From positions 102,516 to 166,515 of the forward strand of contig JAYWHX010000016.1 of the NCBI GenBank assembly GCA_043777375.1: DNA of 64,000 nt, in the 5' to 3' direction. Numbering within the stretch: the stretch's first letter is position 1; the number at the start of each line of letters is the position of its first letter. Below, piece by piece: positions 52,697 to 61,879 of this stretch. The translations under genes and the position numbers were made by a program. This DNA is from TH-plancto1 sp043777375. Its GTDB lineage: Bacteria > Planctomycetota > Planctomycetia > Planctomycetales > Planctomycetaceae. Below the pieces are notes generated by a model. It was not told the DNA's origin and ran no database searches. It saw only the letters and a list, made by a program, of their open reading frames with translations.

Positions 52697-55693
52697 ATGC
52701 GCTATCAAGGACTTCTCGCCGTACTGCTGGTGGCGTATTCAACTTCTGGCCAGAGTGCCGACGCGCCCATCGACTTTGATCGACAGATCGCTCCGCTTCT
52801 CGCCCGGCATTGTCTGGAATGCCACGACGGGGCCGACCCGAAGGGGAAACTCGACCTCAGCGAGTCCGCACTCGCAGCTCTCGGCGGCGAGAGCGGCGTG
52901 TCGTTCGTGGCCGGTGATCCCGCAGCCAGCCCCCTTTGGCAGCGGGTTCGCGATGGCGAGATGCCGCCGAAGTCCCAGCTCACCGACGAAGACAAATCCC
53001 TGCTGGAACAGTGGATTCAGCAGGGGGCGAAATGGGGCAGCGGACCGATCGATCCGTATCGGTATTCGTCTGAGAAGCGAGCTGGGTACGACTGGTGGTC
53101 GCTGAAGTCGCTGCATGCACAGGCCCCTCCCGCGATCCCCGGCGAATGGGAATCGCACGTCCACAACCCGCTCGATCGTTTTGTTCTCGCTCAGCTCCAA
53201 CAGCAGGGGCTCACTCCTTCAGCGGCTGCGGAACCGAGGCTATTGGCTCGGCGACTGGCGTTCGATCTGACAGGTCTGCCGCCATCCCCCGAGGATGTTG
53301 CAGCTCTGGATACATCACCGACTCCAGAGATGTACGAGCAGCTACTGACGAAATGGCTCGACTCGCCGCAGTACGGAGAGCGCTGGGCCCGTCACTGGCT
53401 CGACCTTGCCCGCTATGGCGAGAGCCAGGGCTTCGAACGCGACAAACCCCGGACGAATTCGTGGCCCTATCGCGACTGGGTCATTCGATCACTGAACGAG
53501 GACTTACCCTACGATCAGTTTGCTAAGATGCAACTGGCGGGCGACTTGCTGCACCCCGACAACGTCGATGGAATCATCGCCACCGGTTTTCTGGTCGCAG
53601 CTCCGTATGACGAAGTGGGGCAAACACAACAAAGCGCCGCGATGCGGGCTGTGGTTCGGCAAGACGAGTTGGAAGATCTGGTCGGCACAGTGGGACAAAC
53701 GTTTCTCGGGCTGACGGTGAACTGCGCCCGCTGCCACGACCACAAGTTTGACCCGATTACCCAGGCGGAGTATTACCAGCTGGCCGCTTGCCTGGATGGC
53801 GTACGTCACGGTGAGCGGAAGATCATGACCGACTCGCTACGAGCCGAGATCGCAGCTGGGGACTTGCGAGTGAAATCGATCGGTGACGAGATCTCCGCGA
53901 TCGAGACACCCGCACGGCAGCGCATCCTCGACAGTCGAGCTGCAGGTAATGCCCCGCCCACGCCGGAGCCGATCGCCCGCTGGGATTTCGCGACTGATCT
54001 CCAAGACCAGATCGGTAGACTCCTAGGAGTGGTTCATCCCGGTGCCGAGATCCGCGACGGCCGCCTGGTCCTCGACGGAAAAACGGGGTTCGTATCGTCG
54101 TCACCGATCCCCGTTCGCCTGAAAGCCAAGACACTTGAAGCTTGGGTTCAACTCGCCACGCTCAACCAATCTGGCGGCGGCGTCATTGGCGTGCAGACGA
54201 CCGATGGCAACCGGTTCGATTCAATCGTCTTTGCCGAAAAAGAGCCGAACCGCTGGATGTCCGGCAGCGAAGGGTACGTTCGCTACCAAAGCTTCCAAGG
54301 GCTCGAAGACACCGAAGCGATCACTCGTCCCGTCCACATCGCGATGGTCTACGCCGAAGACGGCACCATCACTGCGTATCGCGACGGACAATTGTATGGC
54401 CAGCCGTACGATTGCGGCGAGGCGACCACCTACGAACCCGGCACAGCTCAGCTGGTCTTCGGACTGCGTCATGGAACTGAAGCGGGCGGCAATCGTGGTC
54501 TGGCAGGCAGTATCGAGACGGCTCAGCTTTATGACCGGGCGCTGACTGCCGACGAGGTCGCCGCATCTGCTGGACGCACCGATTTCGTCACGCTCACCGA
54601 GCTGGTCGCCTCGCTCAGCGATGCCGAGAGAACCCGCCGGGACCAGCTGCTCGCCGAGCGCACGACGCTTGGCGAGCGGACCAAGCAGCTGCGGGAGAAT
54701 TCCGTGTATGCCTGCACTCCACAGCCACCGGGGGTCACACACTTACTCGTGCGCGGCAATCCCGGAACACCGGGCGAGCCAGTGACGCCGAAGGGGATGG
54801 CCGCTGTGTCGACCCTCTCGCCCGATTTTGGATTGGAGGCGAACTCACCAGATCAGCTGCGGCGCGTGGCGCTGGCGAACTGGATCGCGTCGAAGGAGAA
54901 CCCGCTGTTCGCGCGCGTGATCGTGAACCGCGTCTGGCAGCATCACTTCGGGGTTGGGCTGGTCGATTCGCCAAACGATTTCGGCTTCAATGGAGGACGC
55001 CCGACGCACCCGGAACTGGTCGAGTTTCTGGCATCGTGGTTCATCGAGAACGGGTGGAGCCTCAAGAAGCTGCATCGGTTGATCCTGACATCAAGCACAT
55101 GGCAGCAATCGAGCCAGCGCCGTGCCGAGTGTGCGACGACGGATTCTGAGAACCGCTGGCTGTGGCGCGTCGCCCCGCATCGCCTGGAGGCCGAGACCGT
55201 ACGCGATGCGATCCTGTCGGTTTCTGGCATGTTGAACCCGCAAGTCGGCGGGCCACCGTACCAAGACTACCGTACCTTCACTTTCAACTCGCAGTTCTTT
55301 GAGATGATCGACCCCGAGACGCCCGACGCCCACCGCCGCACGATCTACCGCACTTGGATTCGCTCCGGTCGCAGCTCCCTGCTCGACGCCCTCGATTGCC
55401 CCGATCCGAGCACCACAGCTCCGCGCCGCGCGGTGACAACGACCCCGGTGCAATCACTCTCTCTGCTCAACAATTCGTTCGTCCTGCGGATGGCCGATGC
55501 CACAGCCAAACGGCTGGAAGCAGAGGTCACGACCGGGACAGCCGACCGCATCGACCGCCTGTTTTTGCTGGCTTACGGTCGACACATGATCGACGCTGAG
55601 CAGGCTCCGCTGGTGGAGTTTACCGAGAAACACGGCCTCTCCGCCCTCTGCCGAGTGGTGTTCAATAGCAATGAATTTGTGTATGTGGAGTGA
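52697..55693 (+). CDS. PSCyt1-DUF1549-LamG-DUF1553 protein (planctomycete cytochrome family)
   Basis: 998 residues from ATG 52697. A signal sequence (RYQGLLAVLLVAYSTSGQSA) precedes the PSCyt1 domain with the haem motif HCLECHDGADPKG (about 37). DUF1549 spans about 150-360 and contains TVNCARCHDHKFDPI, a second CxxCH. A LamG-like concanavalin domain lies about 430-600 (EPNRWMSGSEGYV, NRGLAGSIETAQLYD). DUF1553 spans about 690-960 (NRVWQHHFGVGLVDSPNDFG, AETVRDAILSVSGMLNP). These proteins are hallmarks of planctomycetes, usually paired with a DUF1501 sulfatase-like gene and tied to polysaccharide breakdown. Here no DUF1501 gene follows. Confidence 0.9.
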   Translation: MRYQGLLAVLLVAYSTSGQSADAPIDFDRQIAPLLARHCLECHDGADPKGKLDLSESALAALGGESGVSFVAGDPAASPLWQRVRDGEMPPKSQLTDEDKSLLEQWIQQGAKWGSGPIDPYRYSSEKRAGYDWWSLKSLHAQAPPAIPGEWESHVHNPLDRFVLAQLQQQGLTPSAAAEPRLLARRLAFDLTGLPPSPEDVAALDTSPTPEMYEQLLTKWLDSPQYGERWARHWLDLARYGESQGFERDKPRTNSWPYRDWVIRSLNEDLPYDQFAKMQLAGDLLHPDNVDGIIATGFLVAAPYDEVGQTQQSAAMRAVVRQDELEDLVGTVGQTFLGLTVNCARCHDHKFDPITQAEYYQLAACLDGVRHGERKIMTDSLRAEIAAGDLRVKSIGDEISAIETPARQRILDSRAAGNAPPTPEPIARWDFATDLQDQIGRLLGVVHPGAEIRDGRLVLDGKTGFVSSSPIPVRLKAKTLEAWVQLATLNQSGGGVIGVQTTDGNRFDSIVFAEKEPNRWMSGSEGYVRYQSFQGLEDTEAITRPVHIAMVYAEDGTITAYRDGQLYGQPYDCGEATTYEPGTAQLVFGLRHGTEAGGNRGLAGSIETAQLYDRALTADEVAASAGRTDFVTLTELVASLSDAERTRRDQLLAERTTLGERTKQLRENSVYACTPQPPGVTHLLVRGNPGTPGEPVTPKGMAAVSTLSPDFGLEANSPDQLRRVALANWIASKENPLFARVIVNRVWQHHFGVGLVDSPNDFGFNGGRPTHPELVEFLASWFIENGWSLKKLHRLILTSSTWQQSSQRRAECATTDSENRWLWRVAPHRLEAETVRDAILSVSGMLNPQVGGPPYQDYRTFTFNSQFFEMIDPETPDAHRRTIYRTWIRSGRSSLLDALDCPDPSTTAPRRAVTTTPVQSLSLLNNSFVLRMADATAKRLEAEVTTGTADRIDRLFLLAYGRHMIDAEQAPLVEFTEKHGLSALCRVVFNSNEFVYVE

Positions 55694-55738
55694 GTCGCGT
55701 CGCAAAATTCCCCTGAATTCCTCCGAGTAGGATTTCTC

Positions 55739-55794
55739 AGCCCGCAGCGCCAGCAAGGGGCTTCGGCACGCGACCCTTGCTGGCGCTGCGGGCT
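55739..55794. repeat. 21-bp perfect hairpin, sister of the 1497 repeat
   Basis: Arms 55739-55759 and 55774-55794 (core CCCGCAGCGCCAGCAAGG) pair perfectly with a 14-base loop. 45 bases after the DUF1553 stop; may act as terminator although no T-run follows. Confidence 0.8.
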
Positions 55795-55889
55795 AACTGA
55801 TTTATGCACCGTCTCTCCTTGGACAACTCGCCCTTCGGCGAGGAAGATACAAGTCCACACAGACTTGCCCTCGCCCCCCGGTCACTCCC

Positions 55890-57254
55890 ATGAGTCTCTC
55901 CATTCCCACGATTGATTGCCGCGCTGCGGATGCCATGAGTCTGTTCGCAGAGCTGCGAGAGAAGCTCAGCCCGCGCGGGGATGTGGTCTCCGAAGCCGGT
56001 AAGGCCCGCACAATGGCTTTGTTTGGCGAGGCACTCACTCCGTCCCAGGTGGTGGAACGCATCTGCCAGCGGGTACGAAAAGACGGCCTCGACGCCGTGC
56101 TGGAGTACACGAAGCTCCTCGATCGCAAGGAGATCACCCGCGAAAACCTGCGGGTGACTGCGGAAGAACTCCAAGCTGCGCACGCAGCTGCGGACCCGAA
56201 ATACCTCGAAACGATTCGCCGGATTCGGGAGAACATCGTCGAGTACCAGCGCGCGATCCTGACCAGCGATGTCAGCCTCGTGCGGCAATCGGACGACGCC
56301 CGCATCGAGCTGCGGCAGCGGGTACGCCCGCTACGCCGAGTGGGTGTCTGCATCCCCGGCGGGGCAGCTGCGTACCCATCCACACTGCTGATGACAGCTG
56401 TCCCGGCACAGACAGCGGGGGTGCAGGAGATCGCGGTGGTTGTCCCGCCGACCCCTTTCGGGGGTTATAATGTCGATATTCTGGCGGCGTGCCATGAGTT
56501 GGGCGTGACCGAGGTCTACCGCGTGGGCGGGGCACAAGCGGTTGCCGCGCTGGCCTATGGAGTCGAGGGGATCGCGCGCGTCGACAAGATCGTTGGCCCG
56601 GGCAGCATCTTTGTGGCTCTCGCCAAGAAGTACGTCTTCGGCGAGGTCGACATCGATAGCATCGCCGGGCCGAGCGAGGTGATCGTCCTGGCTGACGAGA
56701 CCGCCAACCCCGCCTTCGTCGCCGCTGACCTGATCTCCCAAGCCGAACACAGCCCCGGTTCCGGCGTTCTGATTACCTGGCACGAACCGCTGCTTGCACA
56801 GGTGCAGGCCGAACTTGAGCGTCAACTCGCCCAGCTCGAACGTGGCGACCTCGCCCGCGAATCGCTGGAGCAATACGGAGCCTTCATCCTCGCCCGCGAT
56901 GAGGACGAAGCGGCCCGCCTGACCGATGAAATGGCGACCGAGCATCTGCACATCTCGACAGCTGACCCCGAGAAGCTGCTCGACAAGGTGCAAAACGCCG
57001 GAGCGATCTTCCTCGGCCACTACACCCCCGTGGCCCTCGGCGATTACGTGGCCGGCCCGTCGCACGTCCTCCCCACCGGCGGGACCGCGCGGTTCGCGAA
57101 TGGATTGAGCGCTGCCGACTTCCTCAAACGCTCGTCAGTGATCTCCTACAACAAGGCCGGGCTGGCGCTCGATGCCGATCTGGTCCGGCTGATGGCCGAC
57201 AAGGAGGGCCTCACCGCTCACCGGGCGAGTGTGGATGTGCGGCTCGACAAGTGA
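55890..57254 (+). CDS. hisD: histidinol dehydrogenase
   Basis: 454 residues from ATG 55890 (MSLSIPTIDCRAADA). HisD oxidises L-histidinol to L-histidine in two NAD-dependent steps. Motifs include VGVCIPGGAAAYPSTLLMTA (about 150), RVGGAQAVAALAYG (about 211), VGPGSIFVALAKKYVFG and AGPSEVIVLAD (about 260), and the zinc and catalytic region SQAEHSPGSG (about 285) and TEHLHIST (about 352). The last FANGLSAADFLKRSSVISYN matches the family end. Length is slightly above the usual 430. It is not linked to hisF here. Confidence 0.95.
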   Translation: MSLSIPTIDCRAADAMSLFAELREKLSPRGDVVSEAGKARTMALFGEALTPSQVVERICQRVRKDGLDAVLEYTKLLDRKEITRENLRVTAEELQAAHAAADPKYLETIRRIRENIVEYQRAILTSDVSLVRQSDDARIELRQRVRPLRRVGVCIPGGAAAYPSTLLMTAVPAQTAGVQEIAVVVPPTPFGGYNVDILAACHELGVTEVYRVGGAQAVAALAYGVEGIARVDKIVGPGSIFVALAKKYVFGEVDIDSIAGPSEVIVLADETANPAFVAADLISQAEHSPGSGVLITWHEPLLAQVQAELERQLAQLERGDLARESLEQYGAFILARDEDEAARLTDEMATEHLHISTADPEKLLDKVQNAGAIFLGHYTPVALGDYVAGPSHVLPTGGTARFANGLSAADFLKRSSVISYNKAGLALDADLVRLMADKEGLTAHRASVDVRLDK

Positions 57255-57413
57255 CAGCGAGCGCCGGACGTCAGTCCGACGTGCGCGCGGCTCGTGACTC
57301 GACAGCCCCAGTGAGTCGTCCCGAGCCATCGTCGCCAAGTTGGGTAGCAACGAGCGGGTGTGGACAACACGCTCCGGGAAGCACGGCGGACTGACGTCCG
57401 GCGCTCGCTGTTG
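57254..57413. repeat. perfect 25-bp inverted repeat pair
   Basis: 57254-57278 and 57389-57413 are exact reverse complements (core GCGCCGGACGTCAGTCC). A smaller hairpin with GGCTCGTGACTC and its mate lies between them. The left arm begins at the hisD stop. Confidence 0.85.
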
Positions 57414-57571
57414 CTCTGTGAACAGGTCAGATTGCCTGTCTTACGGGTGATGGGACGCGGGCTTCTCTTTTGGCATTTTCGGCGAAGTCGCTCGCAGCTG
57501 AATCGTCGACCGGACGCCTTGGTGCCGTGAACTCTTGGCCAGCATTGCAGCAGTTTTTTTCAAATTATCCC

Positions 57572-57599
57572 TTTACAGATCGCCTGACGGTTCTATGGT
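57572..57599 (+). promoter_or_regulatory. promoter of candidate small RNA
   Basis: TTTACA at 57572-57577, 16-base spacer, TATGGT at 57594-57599. Transcription would start near 57606. Confidence 0.35.
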
Positions 57600-57603
57600 T
57601 GTA

Positions 57604-57671
57604 GTGGCGTCTCTGTGAGGCGCTACGCGCGGGGGGGCCGCTGGCCCGCAGTTCCCCCGCGTTGTTTTTTT
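57604..57671 (+). ncRNA. candidate structured small RNA with terminator
   Basis: A weak stem-loop starting GTAGTGGCG (57600) is followed by CGCGGGGG (57628-57635) pairing exactly with CCCCCGCG (57654-57661), with an internal GGCC-GCT-GGCC hairpin, then TTGTTTTTTT (57662-57671). That is a textbook rho-independent terminator in a spacer with no gene on its left for 350 bases, 118 bases before the next gene. A promoter-like pair lies just upstream. So a short (about 65-base) RNA is likely, or a leader attenuator for the TPR-like gene. No known RNA family recognised. Confidence 0.4.
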
Positions 57672-57789
57672 GGTGGAGCCTCCATTGCAGGCTGTGCGGC
57701 TGAAATTGCACACTCTGTGAATGGGTTTCGTCCCCATTTGATGTGTATTCTGAGCTGCCTTCAGCCACCTCGACCGCCAAAGGATTTTG

Positions 57790-58098
57790 ATGTCACGTCG
57801 AGAGAAACTGGAAGCGATGCTGGTCAGCGATCCCCAAGATCAGCTGTTGCGATATATGCTGGCGATGGAACTCGATAAGGAGGGGGACAATTCCCCAAGT
57901 TTGTCCTATCTGGCCGGATTGATGGGTGACGCCAGTCCCTACGTGCCAGCCTTCTTGATGGCCGGACAGCAGCTGACGCGGCTCGACCGGATCGAGGAGG
58001 CGAAAACGGCCTTTCGAGCGGGGATCGACGCGGCCCAGATTCAGGGTGACACGCATGCCTTTGAGGAGCTGAAGCGTTTTCTGAGCGAACTGGATTAG
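57790..58098 (+). CDS. small TPR-like protein
   Basis: 102 residues from ATG 57790 with AAAGGA six bases upstream. The order of helices (PQDQLLRYMLAMELDKEGDN, AGLMGDASPYVPAFLMAGQQ, LDRIEEAKTAFRAGIDAAQI) gives two and a half tetratricopeptide repeats; such short proteins are known in planctomycetes and may be partner-binding adaptors. No signal peptide. It follows the candidate small RNA; a regulatory link is possible but not shown. Confidence 0.75.
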   Translation: MSRREKLEAMLVSDPQDQLLRYMLAMELDKEGDNSPSLSYLAGLMGDASPYVPAFLMAGQQLTRLDRIEEAKTAFRAGIDAAQIQGDTHAFEELKRFLSELD

Positions 58099-58132
58099 CA
58101 GTTGGTCTCAAACAGCCTGCCAAGTTGATTTT

Positions 58133-58443
58133 GAACAGAAGGCCACGAAGGAAACGAAGAAACTTCGAACTGAACCTTCGATTCCTTGTGTGTGCATCTC
58201 AAACGTCGGTGAATCAAGGAGTTCAGCTCCCTCGCCCCCGCAGAGGGCGTGAATTCGCTGGGAGAAACTGCATCGCGGGGGAGAGGGCTGGGGAGAGGGG
58301 GGAAATCTCGTCCCCTCACCCCGGCCCTCTCCCCACAGCCACGATTCTTCAGAAACTCAGATCGATTGTGGGGTGAGGGGGAAAGACAACGAGGCCACCG
58401 ACGTTTGAGACGCACACACCGTTTCCTTCGCTTGCTTCTGTTC
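58133..58443. repeat. 311-bp element with complementary ends (MITE-like)
   Basis: The left end (GAACAGAAGGCCACGAAGG, 58133) is complementary with a few mismatches to the right end (GCTTCTGTTC ending 58443). Inside, 58189-58211 (core GCATCTCAAACGTCGGTG) pairs with 58396-58418 with one mismatch. A third, GC-rich pair lies in the middle (58276-58298 with 58313-58335). No gene inside. It could be a non-autonomous mobile element or a very large stem-loop. Confidence 0.6.
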
Positions 58444-58680
58444 AATTCCTCGATGGATACCGAAATGTTATCTTGGAGTTGGGGTGTTTCCCCAATGTCC
58501 TTGGCAGACACAACTGAGCACTCCACGCGGAACCCGGCAAAGTCGCCGGACTCTCCGGATCAGTTTCCGCCAGGAACTATCACCACTCGATCAGTTCGAC
58601 CAGTGTTCCATGGAATGGCAATGGCAGCTGGAACTGATGGGTGAACGGCCCACCTCGTATCCCTTCCGATAAGGCTTCCG

Positions 58681-59664
58681 ATGTTTCCGCGAATCGTTTC
58701 AAGCGCCATCTGGGCGGCCTTACTGCTCGCCGCCTCGACACTGTCTGCCGCAACTCCGTTGCCGATCAAGGTCTTCATCTTGGCGGGGCAGTCAAACATG
58801 GAGGGGCAGGCCGTCGTTGACTTGGAGGGCCAAGATTACAACGACGGAAAGGGGACGCTGGCCACACTGTTGAAAGACCCAGCCAAGCGCCCGCTGCTGC
58901 AACACCTGTCGAGCGGAGACGGAAAATGGGTCGTCCGCGATGATGTGTGGTGCCGCTATCAGCGCGAGCAGGGACCACTGCTGGCGGGCCCACTGGGAAT
59001 GGGTTTCAGCGTGTATGGGGACCCGCATCACTTCGGTCCCGAGCTGGAATTCGGACATGTGATCGGGGATCACTTCGAAAATCCAGTGCTGCTGATTAAG
59101 ACTGCGTGGGGCGGCAAGAGCCTGTATCAGGACTTTCGTCCACCCAGTTCCGGCGGCGAAGTGGGGCCGTACTACACGAAGATGGTTGCCGAGGTGCGAG
59201 CCGCACTCGCGAATCTCGATACCGACTTTCCCGAGCACGCTGGGCGAGCTTATGAACTCGCCGGGTTTGTCTGGTATCACGGGTGGAACGATGGCGTTGA
59301 TCCGAAAAACGCGATCCCGCAGTACGAGCAGAACCTCGTGAACCTCATCCAAGACGTGCGGAAGGAATTTCAGTCCCCCCAGCTCCCCGTCGTGGTCGGC
59401 GAGATCACCGGTCCGTGGGTCAAAGCTCCGGATGAGTGGGACACCTTGCGAAAGGCCCAAGCCGCCGCAGCTGCGCGTCCCGAGTTCAAAGGCAATGTTG
59501 TATTTGTCCCGACCCACGACTTTGTCCGGACCCCCGAAGAATCCCCCAACCCGGGCCATGGGCACCATGAGTTCGGTAACGCAGAGACGTACTTTCTCGT
59601 CGGGCAAGCATTGGGGCAGGGGATGAAGTCGCTCTGCGTTGCTGACCAGCCACCGGGCCAATGA
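58681..59664 (+). CDS. secreted SASA-type carbohydrate esterase
   Basis: 327 residues from ATG 58681. Signal sequence MFPRIVSSAIWAALLLAAST ends at LSA before ATPLP. The sialate O-acetylesterase (CE6-like) SGNH fold is shown by FILAGQSNMEGQ (Ser near 39), KTAWGGKSLYQDF (Gly block) and FVWYHGWNDGVDP (about 198), with GHGHHEFGNAETY carrying the Asp/His end near 303. It removes acetyl groups from sugars or polysaccharides outside the cell. It fits the polysaccharide-degrading style suggested by the PSCyt1 protein. Stands alone. Confidence 0.85.
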   Translation: MFPRIVSSAIWAALLLAASTLSAATPLPIKVFILAGQSNMEGQAVVDLEGQDYNDGKGTLATLLKDPAKRPLLQHLSSGDGKWVVRDDVWCRYQREQGPLLAGPLGMGFSVYGDPHHFGPELEFGHVIGDHFENPVLLIKTAWGGKSLYQDFRPPSSGGEVGPYYTKMVAEVRAALANLDTDFPEHAGRAYELAGFVWYHGWNDGVDPKNAIPQYEQNLVNLIQDVRKEFQSPQLPVVVGEITGPWVKAPDEWDTLRKAQAAAAARPEFKGNVVFVPTHDFVRTPEESPNPGHGHHEFGNAETYFLVGQALGQGMKSLCVADQPPGQ

Positions 59665-59685
59665 CGACTGGGGGAAGAAAGCAGA

Positions 59686-59748
59686 CCGTGGGACAGGCTT
59701 CCAGCCTGTCAAATCGCGCGAAAGACAGGCTGGAAGCCTATCCCACGG
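59686..59748. repeat. inverted repeat, family A copy 3
   Basis: Arms 59686-59710 and 59724-59748 (core GGCTTCCAGCCTGTC) pair with one mismatch and a 13-base loop. Lies between convergent genes. Confidence 0.88.
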
Positions 59749-59763
59749 CCCGAACTCCTGGTC

Positions 59764-60432
59764 TTATCGCACGCCAATCAGCCGGAGAATTTCTGGGTCA
59801 ATCAGACTCGACGCCACGTGTTTCGCGGGGCTGAAATCGTGGTGCTCGCTGTGTTCGTGGGGCACGGAAATGATGTGCGCTCCGGCAGCTGCGGCGGCCT
59901 TGGTGCCGTTGTGGCTGTCTTCCAGGACAAGCATTTCGTGCGGCTGGACTCCCATCCGCTGAGCCGCCTTCAGGTAGATCTCCGGATTCGGTTTTCCGAG
60001 CGTGACATCTTCGGCGGTCAGCTGCATCGGGAAGCGGTGCAGTAAGTCGAAATACCCGAGCATACGGTGCAGGTAGACGCGATCAGAGGACGTGGCGACT
60101 CCCTTGGGTAAGTTGCTGGCTTCGATATGGTCGAGCAGTTCCAGCAACCCCGGCATCGTGCGCAGGTGGGTCAGCAATAGTCCCTCGAAAATGCTTTCGG
60201 ATTCGACTTGCAGCTCGTCGATGGTTTCGGTGAGTTCCATCATGTCGATCATGGCAGCGTACGCCTCGCGGGCACGACGGCCCATCATGGCGTTGAACAA
60301 AGCCTGCGACGCGACCTTACCGCGCCGCCGCATCAACTCGTGACCGGTCATGTGAAACACCTCTTCGGTGTTGACCATCAGACCATCCAAATCAAACACC
60401 ACAGCACGAATCGGAGAAGACACGACGATCAC
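59764..60432 (-). CDS. HAD-superfamily phosphatase/phosphomutase (beta-PGM-like)
   Basis: 222 residues from GTG at 60430-60432, with another GTG four codons on. Motif I is VVFDLDGLMVNTEEVF (about 11; the nucleophile Asp and Asp+2), motif II VATSSDRVYLHRML (about 112), motif III GKPNPEIYLKAAQRMG (about 145) and motif IV VLEDSHNGTKAAAAAG (about 168). The cap domain is the alpha-helical C1 type. It matches beta-phosphoglucomutase or a general sugar phosphatase. Substrate unknown. Confidence 0.85.
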   Translation of the reverse strand: MIVVSSPIRAVVFDLDGLMVNTEEVFHMTGHELMRRRGKVASQALFNAMMGRRAREAYAAMIDMMELTETIDELQVESESIFEGLLLTHLRTMPGLLELLDHIEASNLPKGVATSSDRVYLHRMLGYFDLLHRFPMQLTAEDVTLGKPNPEIYLKAAQRMGVQPHEMLVLEDSHNGTKAAAAAGAHIISVPHEHSEHHDFSPAKHVASSLIDPEILRLIGVR

Positions 60433-60747
60433 ATTCTAAGAGAGGCACAAGATTCTCTCCTCGGCATATGCGAGGGGAGAGACAATCATTCGCGAATCAT
60501 CGGGATCAGCGGGCTCGGAATCAACAGCTGGGTGGTCAACAGCCCGCTCGGGTGGGCGAAGCCAGTGCTGAGCCGCAAGCATCGGGAGACGTTGTTCTAA
60601 AACTCGCAGCTCGGCAGGAGCAATTCTCTTGTCCTGGTCTCGCCGCAGCATGGCAGTCGCACGCTCGGTTGGTGGTCTGGCTATGAACGAGTACAAATCT
60701 GAAAAGCGAGAACAGCACTCTCGTTTTCAACAGTGGAGAAGCTCGCT
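60433..60747. other. intergenic; one weak minus-strand frame
   Basis: A minus-strand frame (60436-60696) ends four bases before the HAD gene and contains LRRDQDKRIAPAELRVLEQR, which is protein-like, but its start lacks a ribosome site. I leave it as possible only. Confidence 0.3.
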
Positions 60748-61668
60748 GTGGATTCCGAATCACTTGAATCGTCTTCGAAGACGGACATACCTGCCTTGTC
60801 GCTGGGATGTCCTGTCTGGGGCTGCGAGCGCTGGCGGGGGAGTTTGTATACGGCGAAGGCCGCTCGCGAGGACTGGCTGTCGCAGTACTCGCAAGTATTC
60901 AATACCGTCGAGGTCAACAGCACGTTTTACGCTCTGCCGACGCCGGAGATCGTCGAGGGATGGGCGCTGAAAACCGCCCCCGGATTCCAGTTCTGCCTGA
61001 AATTCCCCAAGGCTCTGACGCACGATGCCCAGCTGGCCGGTGCCGAGGCGATTACGCGGGCGTTCATCCAGCTGATGAGGATTCTCCAACAGCATGGCCG
61101 ACTGGGGCCAGCTTTTCTCCAACTGTCGCCGCACTTCTCGGCCCGGCAGTTCGTGGCGCTGACCCGGTTCTTGAACACCTGGCCCGGGGATCTGCCGATC
61201 GCGGTCGAGGCCCGGCACGCGGATTACTTTGACGAGGGGGACTGCGAGCGGCGATTTGACGAACTGCTCCGTTCGCACAACATGGACCGCTGCCTGTTCG
61301 ACAGCCGGGCTCTGTTTTCGGCTCCGCCCAGCGACGAAGCGGAAAGTCAGTCTCAGCAGCGGAAACCGCGATCCCCTTTTCGCACCACGGTCACTGGATC
61401 TCGCCCAATGGTCCGGTTTATTGGCCGCGATGACCTCGGATTGGTGAGTTCGTGGATTGACGAATGGGCCACGACTGTGTCGGGGTGGGTTCAGTCCGGG
61501 CTGCGGCCAATCGTGTTCACTCATACCCCTGACGATGCATTCGCCCCGGAATTCGGACGCCGCTTTGATGCGGCGATACGAGGCAAGCGACCTGGACTTC
61601 CGCAGTTCCCGATCTGGCCCGGTGAGGCGGAGCGGTCGACCCGGAAAACTCAGAAAACGCTGTTTTGA
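60748..61668 (+). CDS. DUF72 family protein (TIM-barrel)
   Basis: 306 residues if it starts at GTG 60748, which has GGAG nine bases upstream; GTG 60733 is in frame too. Family signs include LSLGCPVWGCERWRGSLYT (about 18), FNTVEVNSTFYALPTPEIVE (about 50), FQFCLKFPKALTHD and PIAVEARHADYF (about 155). DUF72 proteins have a TIM-barrel fold related to endonuclease IV; their activity is unproven. The usual Trp-Tyr pair in the second half is partly lost. Stands between HAD and complex I genes. Confidence 0.85.
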   Translation: MDSESLESSSKTDIPALSLGCPVWGCERWRGSLYTAKAAREDWLSQYSQVFNTVEVNSTFYALPTPEIVEGWALKTAPGFQFCLKFPKALTHDAQLAGAEAITRAFIQLMRILQQHGRLGPAFLQLSPHFSARQFVALTRFLNTWPGDLPIAVEARHADYFDEGDCERRFDELLRSHNMDRCLFDSRALFSAPPSDEAESQSQQRKPRSPFRTTVTGSRPMVRFIGRDDLGLVSSWIDEWATTVSGWVQSGLRPIVFTHTPDDAFAPEFGRRFDAAIRGKRPGLPQFPIWPGEAERSTRKTQKTLF

Positions 61669-61777
61669 TTTGATTGGTTCGCATGGACGGGACTATGGTG
61701 TCATTCTCGTGGCAGAGAAATTCACGGTATAAAAACGCTGAACGGGAGGCTCTGCTCTCGTGTCCGGGAACCCTCGG

Positions 61778-61805
61778 TTGCGAGCGGGGGGCATCCCCGT
61801 ATAAT
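61778..61805 (+). promoter_or_regulatory. sigma70-type promoter of complex I cluster
   Basis: TTGCGA (61778-61783), 16-base spacer, TATAAT (61800-61805); the -10 is perfect consensus. The start codon of nuoI is 74 bases downstream, so the leader is about 65 bases. Confidence 0.7.
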
Positions 61806-61879
61806 CTCAAATCGGTCCTTGTGTTGTGACGTTTCCGCGATCCCGCCTGCCGGGATTCGGTTTGTGAATTGAGGCACGG

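Noticed and set aside
60436..60696. Minus-strand frame just before the HAD gene
   Set aside because: Composition is protein-like, but there is no ribosome site and it starts with a rare codon; kept only as a note in the intergenic entry.
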